Below are positions 25,187 to 33,229 of a DNA stretch of 64,000 nt, in pieces. Where the stretch lies: NCBI GenBank assembly GCA_038109305.1, contig JAYNIR010000001.1:248001-312000 (forward strand), read 5' to 3'. The number at the start of each line of letters is the position of its first letter. Position 1 is the stretch's first letter. The position numbers and the translations under genes are program-made. Below the pieces are notes generated by a model, which was not told the origin of the DNA, did no database searches, and worked only from the letters and a program-made list of their open reading frames with translations. Source of the stretch: UBA1479 sp038109305 (GTDB lineage Bacteria; Pseudomonadota; Alphaproteobacteria; Rhodospirillales; Casp-alpha2).

Positions 25187-25987
25187 ATGACTTTCGCCAT
25201 CGCCTTTCCCGCCATCGACCCGGTGCTGATTCAGATCGGCCCGTTCGCGATCCGCTGGTACGCGCTGGCCTATATTGCGGGCCTGGTGTTGGGATGGCGT
25301 TATGCGCTCAAGCTGGCAGACGCGTCGCCCGCCGACATCACCCGGGAAGCGGTCGACGATTTTCTTGTCTGGGCGACGGTCGGGGTCATCCTGGGCGGTC
25401 GGCTGGGCTACGTCTTTTTCTATAAATTCGATTACTACCTGGCGAACCCGGTGAACATCCTGACTGTCTGGCAGGGAGGCATGTCGTTCCACGGCGGGCT
25501 TGTCGGCGTCTGCGCGGCGGCCATTCTGTTCTGCCGCAAACGCAGCATCGCGCTGTTTCATTTCGCCGACATCCTCGCCTGCGTCGCGCCCATCGGCCTG
25601 TTCTTCGGGCGCATCGCCAACTTCATCAACGGCGAACTGTTCGGCCGCGTGGCGGACGTGCCCTGGGCCATGGTGTTCCCGATGGGCGGGCCCGATCCGC
25701 GCCACCCGAGCCAGCTTTACGAAGCGGCGCTGGAAGGACTTGTTCTGTTCATCGTCGTGCAATTGGTCTGGCGGAACGCCGGTCTCAGGGCGCGGCCCGG
25801 GTTCACAGCGGGCACATTCTTCATCGGATATGGCGCGGCGCGCATCATCGCCGAATTTTTCCGCCAACCCGACGCGCACCTGGGCTTTTTCTATCAGGGC
25901 GCGACCATGGGGCAGCTTCTCTGCCTTCCCATGATCCTGATCGGGTTGTGGCTGATCGACCGGTCGCGGACCGGGGCGGGCGGCTAG
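25187..25987 (+). CDS. lgt: Prolipoprotein diacylglyceryl transferase
   Basis: 266 residues, a seven-helix inner-membrane enzyme adding diacylglycerol to the lipobox cysteine. The Lgt signature GRIANFINGELFGR is present, together with the family-typical FAIRWYALAYIAG, GGRLGYVFFY, MSFHGGLVG and HPSQLYEAALEG. The preceding hldD and following midA-like gene are closely spaced (14 and 9 bp). Several lipoproteins in this window, including the triple-repeat protein at 28 kb, would be substrates. Confidence 0.96.
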   Translation: MTFAIAFPAIDPVLIQIGPFAIRWYALAYIAGLVLGWRYALKLADASPADITREAVDDFLVWATVGVILGGRLGYVFFYKFDYYLANPVNILTVWQGGMSFHGGLVGVCAAAILFCRKRSIALFHFADILACVAPIGLFFGRIANFINGELFGRVADVPWAMVFPMGGPDPRHPSQLYEAALEGLVLFIVVQLVWRNAGLRARPGFTAGTFFIGYGAARIIAEFFRQPDAHLGFFYQGATMGQLLCLPMILIGLWLIDRSRTGAGG

Positions 25988-25996
25988 GGGCGGGCC

Positions 25997-27097
25997 GTGG
26001 CCGGGCTCGCTGATCATCTTCGCCGCCGCATGGCCCTCGAAGGTCCCTTGACCGTCGCCCAATACATGGGGGAATGCCTCGGCAATCCGAACGCCGGGTA
26101 TTACATGACCCGCGACCCGTTCGGGCAGGCCGGCGATTTCACCACGTCGCCGGAAATATCCCAGATGTTCGGCGAACTTCTGGGCGTCTGGGCCGCCGCC
26201 GGATGGCAGGCGCTGGGCGAACCGGACGACCTTCATCTGGTCGAAATGGGGCCGGGCCGGGGGACGCTGATGTCCGACGCGCTACGTACTGTGAAGACGT
26301 TGCCGAAAATGGCCGGGGCCGTCCGTGTCCACCTGGTGGAGATGAGCCCCGTCCTCCGCAACAAACAGCGTGACACGATCGCGGCGCATCACCCGGATAT
26401 CACGCCGCAATGGTGGAACGATTTTTCACAGGTCCCACCGGGGCCGGTCATCGTTCTGGCCAACGAATTTTTCGACGTCCTGCCGGTCCGCCAGTTTCAG
26501 AAGACGGATGCCGGATGGTGTGAACGGCTGCTGAACCCGGCGGCCGAAGGCGACGGTTTCGCCTTCGGCCTGTCGCCCGCGCAGGCGGACACGCCGTTGA
26601 TCCCGGGCGCCCTTAAGTCCCGCGCCAAGAAGGGCGACGTGGTGGAAATCTGCCCGGCCGGCCTGCGCAAGGCGCACACCGTCGCGGCGCGGCTGAAGTC
26701 GGTCTTGGGTTTAGCGCTGATTGTCGATTACGGCCACGGGGAAAGTGCCGTGGGCGAAACGCTCCAGGCGGTGAAGGATCACCGCTATCACGATCCGCTG
26801 GTTGATCCGGGCCTGGCCGACCTGACCGCGCATGTGGATTTTCAGGCGTTGGCCGAAACTGCGGCGGGTGCCGGTGCGGCCGTATTCGGCCCGGTGGACC
26901 AGGGCGTGTTTTTGACCCAAATGGGCATCGGCGAGCGGGCCGCGGCCCTAGCCGCCAAGGCCGACAACCGGCAGCGCCGGGAGATCGAGGCGGCGGCGGA
27001 ACGGCTCACCGGCGGGGATCAGATGGGGCGGCTGTTCAAGGCGATGGCGTTTCAGCATCCGGACCTGCCGCCGCCGCCCGGGTTTGACCCCGCGTGA
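25997..27097 (+). CDS. SAM-dependent methyltransferase, COG1565 (MidA/NDUFAF7 family)
   Basis: 366 residues from GTG. Eukaryotic NDUFAF7 in this family dimethylates an arginine of the NDUFS2 subunit of complex I; bacterial members may do the same to NuoD. Family stretches: MGECLGNPNAGYYMTRDPFG, FTTSPEISQMFGELLG, the SAM-binding VEMGPGRGTLMSD, VLANEFFDVLPVRQF and the C-terminal LIVDYGHGES. It lies 9 bp after lgt and 30 bp before pgeF, the usual alphaproteobacterial order. Confidence 0.9.
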   Translation: MAGLADHLRRRMALEGPLTVAQYMGECLGNPNAGYYMTRDPFGQAGDFTTSPEISQMFGELLGVWAAAGWQALGEPDDLHLVEMGPGRGTLMSDALRTVKTLPKMAGAVRVHLVEMSPVLRNKQRDTIAAHHPDITPQWWNDFSQVPPGPVIVLANEFFDVLPVRQFQKTDAGWCERLLNPAAEGDGFAFGLSPAQADTPLIPGALKSRAKKGDVVEICPAGLRKAHTVAARLKSVLGLALIVDYGHGESAVGETLQAVKDHRYHDPLVDPGLADLTAHVDFQALAETAAGAGAAVFGPVDQGVFLTQMGIGERAAALAAKADNRQRREIEAAAERLTGGDQMGRLFKAMAFQHPDLPPPPGFDPA

Positions 27098-27127
27098 AGC
27101 CGCCCGTGATTTAGGGTAAAAGAACGA

Positions 27128-27916
27128 ATGAGCGATACCGTGGACATCATCAAGGCATCCAACCTGTCGGCCGAGGGCGCGACGGCGCATGGCTTCTGCA
27201 CTCGCTCGGGCGGGGTCAGCGACCGCATCTATGCGTCGCTCAACTGTGGGCGAGGGTCGGACGACGACCCCCGCTCCGTCGAAGACAACAAGGCGCGCGC
27301 CTTGGGCGCCTTGGGCATCCGGGGGCCGGGACTGGCGCTGGTCCATCAGGTTCATTCGCCGGTGGTGTGGATCGCCGACGGCCCCCGCGCCATGGAAAAC
27401 CGAGCCAAGGCCGATGCCGTCGTCACCGACCGGCCGGGGCTGGCCGTCGGCGTGCTAACGGCGGATTGCGCGCCCGTGCTGTTCGCCGATGCGGACCGCG
27501 GCGTCGTCGCCGCCTCCCACGCGGGGTGGCGCGGCGCGCTCGCCGGCGTTTTGGAAAACACCGTCGTCGAAATGGAGCGCCTGGGCGCTCGGCGGGCAAC
27601 CATCCGGGCGGCGCTCGGCCCTTGCATCCGCCAGGAAAGTTACGAAGTCGGCGACGACCTGCGCCGCGCGTTCCTGGCTGAACGGCCGGGCAGCGACCGG
27701 TATTTCGCCGACGGCGTCAGAGACGGACATTATCAGTTCGACCTGGGCGGGTTCGTCATGGACTGTCTGCGCGCCATGGAGCTTGGCAGCATCGAAGACA
27801 CGGGCCACGACACCTATGCCGACGAGGCGCGGTTTTTCAGCTACCGCCGGGCGACGCACCGGAACGAGCCCGATTATGGCCGGCTGTTGTCGCTGATCGC
27901 GGTCAAGGGGGATTGA
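27128..27916 (+). CDS. pgeF: Peptidoglycan editing factor / purine nucleoside phosphorylase (YfiH family)
   Basis: 262 residues. PgeF removes mis-incorporated amino acids (L-Ser at stem position 1) from muropeptide precursors; homologues also act as purine nucleoside phosphorylases and were once called laccases. The Zn-site residues are in LVHQVHSP, LTADCAPVLFAD and AASHAGWRGALAG; RAALGPCIRQESYEVG and SYRRATHRNEPDYGR complete the fold. It is the fourth gene in the hldD-lgt-methyltransferase-pgeF run. Confidence 0.93.
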   Translation: MSDTVDIIKASNLSAEGATAHGFCTRSGGVSDRIYASLNCGRGSDDDPRSVEDNKARALGALGIRGPGLALVHQVHSPVVWIADGPRAMENRAKADAVVTDRPGLAVGVLTADCAPVLFADADRGVVAASHAGWRGALAGVLENTVVEMERLGARRATIRAALGPCIRQESYEVGDDLRRAFLAERPGSDRYFADGVRDGHYQFDLGGFVMDCLRAMELGSIEDTGHDTYADEARFFSYRRATHRNEPDYGRLLSLIAVKGD

Positions 27917-27921
27917 CGGCC

Positions 27922-27990
27922 ATGCCGCACTTGGCGGTCCTAACGATTGTGGCGCTGCTGGTGATTCTCGTCACCTGCGCCATCGTCTGA
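27922..27990 (+). CDS. Possible 22-residue single-pass membrane peptide
   Basis: An ATG five bases after the pgeF stop opens a 22-codon frame encoding MPHLAVLTIVALL and then VILVTCAIV before TGA. Nearly the whole peptide is a hydrophobic helix long enough to span a membrane. A purine-rich AGGGGG lies about 10 bases upstream. It ends 20 bp before the triple-repeat lipoprotein gene, so it could be translated from the same transcript. No family recognised. It may equally be chance; conservation in related genomes would decide. Confidence 0.35.
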   Translation: MPHLAVLTIVALLVILVTCAIV

Positions 27991-28010
27991 CGGCGGGCGG
28001 AGGCGGACCT

Positions 28011-29669
28011 TTGCGGCGGTTTCGGCAAAATTCGGTTGCGGCGGTGCCGGTCCTGTTTGCGGCGTTGGTCATTTCCCTGGCGACCGCCTGCGCGCCGGTG
28101 CCTCGAGCCTTCACGCCCGGCGAAGACCCGAGCGTCCGCGAAACCCTGGTCAAGGGCACCTTTACCCAGGGCGTGCAGGTCAACCCGGTCGAGGGCACGG
28201 CGAAACTGATGTCGGATCTGTTGGCCCGGACGACGGCCGATTCGTTCGAACCCTATGGCGTGCCGGCGGGGGTGGCGCCGTTCGATCAGGCCGAATACGT
28301 GCTGCACGGCCGCGCCAAGCGGGACAAAAATCCCCGCGCCGTTCCCTACGTGACGATCCTGTGGACCCTGTCCGACCGGGAGGGCGTGCTGATCGCCGAC
28401 CTGGAACAGCCGGTCGACGCCACCGGAGACGAGTGGGAATTCGGCACGCCCGAGGTCATCATCCGGGTGTCCGAAGACGTAGCCCGCCGGGTCGCCCCCG
28501 TGATCGCCGCCATCGCCCCCGCGCAGGCCGAAGCCGCGACCACACGCGGCATCTTCGTCATGCCGGTGGAGGGCGCGCCGGGCGACGGCGATTTCGTTCT
28601 CACCCGCTCCATCGCCGCGGCGCTCAAAAAGCTCGGCACAAAACTGACCCGGTTTCAGAAACAGGCGAAATACGTGCTGATCGGATCCATGGCCGTGTCG
28701 CCGCCGGTGCAGGGCCGCCAAGGCGTGCGCGTCACCTGGCGGCTGCGCCTGCCCGACGGCAAGGAAGTCGGCAAGGCCGATCAGGAAAACACCGTGCCTG
28801 CCGGCACCTTCGATACGCAGTGGGCGCCGACGGCGAAGCTGATCGCCCAGGCGGCGGTCGACGGCATTCATGAGATCATCCGCGCCGCCGACGAACAACA
28901 GCGGGAAACCCTGCTTGCGGGCCGGCGGCTGGAAAACACCGATGCCGCCGACCTGCCGGCGCCCGGCGAAGGCGGGCGGGTGCTCGGCCGCATTCAAGAT
29001 CACGTCGTGCCGCCGGGCGCGCCGATCAGCAAGGTCCCCGAAACGCCCAAGGATGAAATACAGAAACTTGCCGAAGCCGCCGTCGGTCAGCCCCGGCCCG
29101 ACCTGGATGCGGCCCGGAAAAAAAGCGAACTGGGCCCCGGCGATGTGGGTGGCGAAGAGCCGAAAACCGAAACTTTCCAACCGCCGACCCTACAGGCGGC
29201 GAAGGACGCGGGCGGCAACAGCTTCTTGATTTCCGAGATTACCGGCGCGCCCGGCAACGGGGGCGAACTGTTGACCCAGGCGCTGCGCCGGGTGCTGCAG
29301 GTGAGAGATCAGAGCGTCACCGACGACCCGCGCCAGGCGCGGTTTCTCATCCGCGGCTTGGTCGTCATGTCGGCGCCCGAAAAGGGCAAACAAACGGTGC
29401 GCATCGTCTGGTCGGTCGCCGACCAAAACGGCACCCAGCTCGGCAGCGCCGAACAACGCAACGCCGTCGATGCCGGGTCCCTGGACAAAAACTGGGGGCC
29501 GGTGGCGCTTGATGTCGCCATGGGCGCCGTTGTCGGCATTCAGCGCGTTTTGGGCGCCGTGGCGCGACCGTTCGCCCGGGCGCTCCCCGGGGCCCAGCCG
29601 AAAAAGGCGGCGGCCGGGGCGACTCTGCCGTGGGAACCGGGAAAAGCCCAGCCGCCGTCCCCGAATTGA
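28011..29669 (+). CDS. Putative lipoprotein with three internal repeats, function unknown
   Basis: 552 residues from TTG. The first 27 residues are a signal peptide (SVAAVPVLFAALVISLA) ending TAC, a weak lipobox with the cysteine at residue 27. The rest has three copies of one domain, about residues 46-165, 178-288 and 402-512; each has a strand like YVLHGRA, YVLIGSM or FLIRGLV, then VTILWTL, VTWRLRL or VRIVWSV, then a W(A/G)P motif in the last two. A charged Pro-rich linker (residues 310-385) separates copies two and three. No catalytic motif seen. It lies between pgeF and prsA, suggesting an envelope role. Confidence 0.7.
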   Translation: MRRFRQNSVAAVPVLFAALVISLATACAPVPRAFTPGEDPSVRETLVKGTFTQGVQVNPVEGTAKLMSDLLARTTADSFEPYGVPAGVAPFDQAEYVLHGRAKRDKNPRAVPYVTILWTLSDREGVLIADLEQPVDATGDEWEFGTPEVIIRVSEDVARRVAPVIAAIAPAQAEAATTRGIFVMPVEGAPGDGDFVLTRSIAAALKKLGTKLTRFQKQAKYVLIGSMAVSPPVQGRQGVRVTWRLRLPDGKEVGKADQENTVPAGTFDTQWAPTAKLIAQAAVDGIHEIIRAADEQQRETLLAGRRLENTDAADLPAPGEGGRVLGRIQDHVVPPGAPISKVPETPKDEIQKLAEAAVGQPRPDLDAARKKSELGPGDVGGEEPKTETFQPPTLQAAKDAGGNSFLISEITGAPGNGGELLTQALRRVLQVRDQSVTDDPRQARFLIRGLVVMSAPEKGKQTVRIVWSVADQNGTQLGSAEQRNAVDAGSLDKNWGPVALDVAMGAVVGIQRVLGAVARPFARALPGAQPKKAAAGATLPWEPGKAQPPSPN

Positions 29670-29857
29670 CCACCTAACCGTCTGAAATAAAACGTTCATG
29701 AAAGAGCGTTTACACGCCGAATGGGCGTTGTTAGAGTCCGCCCGCCTAGCGCCGCCCTGACCGTGAATAGGCCTCTCCGGCAAGGGTGCCGCTTTGTCTT
29801 TTTGTCCTTTTGCGCTCATGTGAAGCGCGCTCTGGGGAACAGCGGGAGCACGCGACC

Positions 29858-30793
29858 ATGAAGATTCTTGCCTGCAACTCCAATCGTCCGTTGGCGGAGG
29901 CCATATCCGCCTATCTGAACCTGCCGCTGACCAAGGCCAGCATCCGCCGGTTTTCGGATATGGAGGTGTTCGTCGAAATTCAGGAAAACGTGCGCGGCGA
30001 AGATGTGTTCGTTATCCAGTCCACGTCGTTTCCGGCGAATGACAACCTGATGGAATTGCTGGTGACGCTGGACGCGCTTCGGCGCGGGTCCGCCCGGCGC
30101 GTGACGGCGGTCATCCCCTATTTCGGCTATGCCCGGCAGGACCGCAAGTCGGGCCCCCGGACGCCGATTTCGGCTAAGCTGGTAGCCAACCTGATTACCG
30201 AATCCGGCGCCGACCGGGTGCTCACCATGGATCTGCACGCGGGGCAGATTCAGGGCTTTTTCGATATCCCGACCGACAACCTTTATGCCGAACCGGTGCT
30301 AGCTAAGGACATCCTTGACCGCGACAAAGGCAACGGCGGCATTGTCGTCGTATCGCCCGACGTGGGCGGCGTGGTGCGCGCGCGGGCGCTCGCCAAGCGG
30401 CTGGACGGCGATCTTGCAATCATCGACAAGCGGCGCGAACGGGCCGGCGTGTCGGAAGTCATGAACATCATCGGTGATGTCGACGGCCGCCGCTGCATCT
30501 TGGTCGACGACATCGTCGACAGCGCGGGCACGCTGTGCAACGCCGCCGTTGCGTTACGGGAAAAGGGCGCGGAAAGCGTCTTGGCCTATGTCACCCACGG
30601 TGTGTTGTCGGGCGGCGCCGTCGCCCGAGTGTCGAGCTCGCCGATCGAACGGCTGTGCGTCACCGATTCGATCATGGGGACCGAAGCCGTGCGCGTCGCG
30701 CACAATATCGAACAGTTGACAGTCGCCCCCTTGATCGCCGAGGCCATGCGCCGCATTTCCGAAGAAAGTTCAGTCTCTTCCCTGTTCAACTAA
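29858..30793 (+). CDS. prs: Ribose-phosphate pyrophosphokinase
   Basis: 311 residues. PRPP synthetase transfers pyrophosphate from ATP to ribose 5-phosphate, feeding purine, pyrimidine, His, Trp and NAD synthesis. Clear features: the N-terminal RRFSDMEVFVEI, the flexible-loop PYFGYARQDRK, DLHAGQIQGFFDIP, VVSPDVGGVVRAR and the PRPP-binding ILVDDIVDSAGTL. The ATG at 29858 gives the usual length and has GGGAG about ten bases upstream; a longer frame was rejected. The 188 bp before it hold no gene. Confidence 0.96.
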   Translation: MKILACNSNRPLAEAISAYLNLPLTKASIRRFSDMEVFVEIQENVRGEDVFVIQSTSFPANDNLMELLVTLDALRRGSARRVTAVIPYFGYARQDRKSGPRTPISAKLVANLITESGADRVLTMDLHAGQIQGFFDIPTDNLYAEPVLAKDILDRDKGNGGIVVVSPDVGGVVRARALAKRLDGDLAIIDKRRERAGVSEVMNIIGDVDGRRCILVDDIVDSAGTLCNAAVALREKGAESVLAYVTHGVLSGGAVARVSSSPIERLCVTDSIMGTEAVRVAHNIEQLTVAPLIAEAMRRISEESSVSSLFN

Positions 30794-30906
30794 GCCTCGG
30801 TTTTTCATTTCTGCGTTTCGCCGCAGGGCGGGGCTTGTCCGATTGACAAGCCCGCCGATTAATCGGACTTTGTTTTTCTGACCCGATGGATCAGAAGGCG
30901 CACATC

Positions 30907-31674
30907 ATGGAAAAACTCGCGGCACGACTGTGGCAGGCCCGGCAAACGGGCGAGGCGATTTCGCCGGACGAAGGCGCGGTCCTGACGGACGATTCCCAAG
31001 CCTACGACGTTCAGGCGAAGATCGTCGAACTCTCAGGTCAGGCCGTGATCGGCTACAAGGTCGGCTCGACCAGCCCCGAGGCGCAGAAAAAACTCGGCAC
31101 CACCGAACCGGGCTCGAGCCCCGTGCTCGCCACGTATTATCACGAAAGCCCCGCCCAAATCCGTATTTCGCTGGACCAGTCACCGGGCGTCGAAGGCGAA
31201 TTTCTGGTCAGGCTCGGTAAGGATCTGCCGCCCAGCGGCAACACTTACGGCATCGATGAGGTCATGGCGGCGGTCGACGCGGTTGCCGGCTGCGTCGAAG
31301 TTGTCGGCTGCCGGTTCGCCGGCGGGCTGGCCGGCAAAGGGCGGCTTTTGATCGCCGCCGACTGTTACGCCAACATGAACCTGGTGCATGGGCCGTTCAC
31401 CTACGACTGGCGGGACCTGAACATGCCCGATCATCCGGTGCGCTTGGCGATCAACGGCCTGACCCGGCAGGAAGGCACCGGCGCCAAGGCCTTGGGCAAT
31501 CCGCTGAATGTGCTGGTTTGGCTGGCGAACAAGCAGTCGGCCAGTGGGCTCGGCCTGAAGGCCGGGGACGTCATTGCGACCGGTACCTGCACCGGGATCG
31601 AGCCGGTGCAGCCGGGCGAAGACCTGACCTGTGATTTCGGGTCCCTGGGCACGGTCAAAATCGCCTTTTCCTAA
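30907..31674 (+). CDS. 2-keto-4-pentenoate hydratase/FAH-family protein
   Basis: About 255 residues from ATG 30907 (GAAGG eight bases upstream); an ATG at 30886 would add seven. The fold is that of 2-hydroxypenta-2,4-dienoate hydratases and 4-oxalocrotonate decarboxylases: GYKVGSTSPEAQKKLGT at the N terminus, EGEFLVRLGKDLP carrying the metal-binding acidic pair, and GDVIATGTCTGIEPVQPG at the end. Such enzymes act in meta-cleavage of aromatics, but no other catabolic gene is nearby. A strong terminator follows. Confidence 0.8.
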   Translation: MEKLAARLWQARQTGEAISPDEGAVLTDDSQAYDVQAKIVELSGQAVIGYKVGSTSPEAQKKLGTTEPGSSPVLATYYHESPAQIRISLDQSPGVEGEFLVRLGKDLPPSGNTYGIDEVMAAVDAVAGCVEVVGCRFAGGLAGKGRLLIAADCYANMNLVHGPFTYDWRDLNMPDHPVRLAINGLTRQEGTGAKALGNPLNVLVWLANKQSASGLGLKAGDVIATGTCTGIEPVQPGEDLTCDFGSLGTVKIAFS

Positions 31675-31743
31675 GGCTTTGGCCCCGGTTTAGGCCCGGA
31701 AAACGAACCGTTGACCCCCGGGAGTCATAAGAGTATGTCTACG

Positions 31744-31770
31744 ACGCCCCGTAAACCGGGGCGTTTTGTT
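31744..31770 (+). terminator. Rho-independent terminator
   Basis: Perfect 8-bp stem acgccccg / cggggcgt with a 5-base loop, followed by a T-rich run (ttttgtt). It closes the hydratase gene 70 bp after its stop. A second GC hairpin with T-run lies 10 bp downstream. Confidence 0.85.
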
Positions 31771-31780
31771 TACCGCCGGC

Positions 31781-31803
31781 ACCCCTGGAGGCCGGGGTTT
31801 TTC
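31781..31803 (+). promoter_or_regulatory. Second hairpin with T-run, directly before rplY
   Basis: Stem acccc / ggggt (31781-31785, 31794-31798) with an 8-base loop followed by ttttt, ending about 22 bp before the rplY ATG. Either a backup terminator or a leader hairpin of rplY. Confidence 0.45.
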
Positions 31804-31824
31804 TAAACAAACGGAGTTATAGCC

Positions 31825-32508
31825 ATGTCTGACAATACGATGATGGCGGAACCCCGCGATCGGGCAGGTAAGGGGGCAGCCCGCGCCATTCGCCGCAGCG
31901 GCCGTATCCCGGCCGTTGTTTACGGCGATCACAAGGATCCGATCCTGGTTTCCGTCGAACCCATTGACCTAATAAAGCGCCTGCGTGATCACGGGTTTTT
32001 CTCGCATCTGCTCGACCTCAAGGTCGGCAACGATACCGTCCGCGTCCTGCCGCGCGACGTTCAGTTCCATCCCGTCAATGACCGGCCGCTGCATGTCGAT
32101 TTCATGCGGGTCGGCAAAGGCACGCGCATCACCGTCGACATTCCGGTCGAATTTAAGGGCGAAGAAAAGTGCCCGGGCCTGCGCCGCGGCGGTGTTCTGA
32201 ATATCGTCCGCCACGAAGTCGAAGTGCGTTGCGATCCGGAACGCATTCCGGAAATGATCGTGCTGTCGCTCGAAGGCATGGACATCGGCGATGCGCTGCG
32301 TATTTCCGACGCCGGCCTGCCCGATGACGTCAAACCGACCATCGGCGGGCGCGACTTCATCCTGGCGACCATTGCCGCCCCGACTGCGGTAAGGGAGGAA
32401 GCCGTTGCCGCCCAGGCGGAGGCCAAAGCGGCCCATGCCGCGGAAGGCGAAGGCGAAGAAGGCGAAGGCGCCGGCGGCGAAGACAAGAAGGAAGGCGGGG
32501 AGGAATAA
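31825..32508 (+). CDS. rplY: 50S ribosomal protein L25/general stress protein Ctc
   Basis: 227 residues, the long two-domain form. The N-terminal 5S-rRNA-binding L25 domain shows GAARAIRRSGRIPAVVYG and LPRDVQFHPVNDRPLHVDF; the C-terminal TL5/CTC beta domain includes PGLRRGGVLNIVRHEVEV and LSLEGMDIGDALRISD. An Ala/Glu/Gly-rich acidic tail after about residue 195 is usual in alphaproteobacteria. GGAG stands eight bases before ATG. It heads the conserved rplY-pth-ychF set, and two hairpins separate it from the upstream gene. Confidence 0.95.
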   Translation: MSDNTMMAEPRDRAGKGAARAIRRSGRIPAVVYGDHKDPILVSVEPIDLIKRLRDHGFFSHLLDLKVGNDTVRVLPRDVQFHPVNDRPLHVDFMRVGKGTRITVDIPVEFKGEEKCPGLRRGGVLNIVRHEVEVRCDPERIPEMIVLSLEGMDIGDALRISDAGLPDDVKPTIGGRDFILATIAAPTAVREEAVAAQAEAKAAHAAEGEGEEGEGAGGEDKKEGGEE

Positions 32509-32592
32509 CCCTCCCCCCGGCCTTCGGCCCGGCCCGCCGCGACCGGATCGTTCCGGCCCGACTGCGCCAGGGGAGCCAGGGGAGACCGTCCC

Positions 32593-33228
32593 ATGCTGCT
32601 GCTGGTTGGGCTCGGCAATCCGGGCCCGCAGTACCGCAACCACCGCCACAACGTCGGCTTCATGGTGCTTGATGCGATCCATGACCGGCTTCGCTGTCAG
32701 CCGTTCCGGTCCAAGTTTAATGCCGAACTGGCGGAAGAGACGGCGGCGGGGGAAAAGCTTCTGTTGCTCAAGCCGCAGACCTTCATGAACGAATCCGGCC
32801 GCGCCGTGCAGGCGGCGATGACGTTTTATAAAATCCGGCCCGAGGACGTGGTCGTTTTTCATGACGAGCTTGATCTGGCGGCCGGCAAGGTGCGGGTCAA
32901 ACGCGGCGGCGGACACGCCGGGCACAACGGGCTTCGCGACATCCAGGCGCACATCGGGCCGGACTTCGGCCGCGTGCGCATCGGCGTCGGCCATCCCGGC
33001 GACAAGGACCGGGTCGTCGGCCATGTGCTGAAGGATTTTTCGAGAGAAGACGCGGTGTGGCTGGAAAAACTGTTGCCGGCGATTGCCGATAACGTCGGCG
33101 ATCTGATCGGCGGCAACGATGCGGACTTCATGAACCGAATTGCGCTGGCGGTGAACTCGCCCCGCCCGAGCATCGGCAAGGCGCCCCGGGGCAACGACCG
33201 CGGCCAAGAAAAAAAGGACCAAGACTGA
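32593..33228 (+). CDS. pth: Peptidyl-tRNA hydrolase
   Basis: 211 residues. Pth frees tRNA from peptidyl-tRNA that has dropped off the ribosome. Motifs: LLVGLGNPGPQYRNHRHNVG (catalytic His), LLLKPQTFMNESG, VFHDELDLAAGKVRVKRGGG (catalytic Asp) and GHNGLRDIQAHIG, with DFSREDAVWLEKLLP in the C-terminal helix. It lies 84 bp after rplY and 1 bp before ychF, the standard bacterial arrangement. Confidence 0.96.
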   Translation: MLLLVGLGNPGPQYRNHRHNVGFMVLDAIHDRLRCQPFRSKFNAELAEETAAGEKLLLLKPQTFMNESGRAVQAAMTFYKIRPEDVVVFHDELDLAAGKVRVKRGGGHAGHNGLRDIQAHIGPDFGRVRIGVGHPGDKDRVVGHVLKDFSREDAVWLEKLLPAIADNVGDLIGGNDADFMNRIALAVNSPRPSIGKAPRGNDRGQEKKDQD

Positions 33229-33229
33229 C

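Noticed and set aside
30905..31220. Arg-rich frames opposite the FAH-family gene
   Set aside because: Composition and lack of any domain mark them as shadows.
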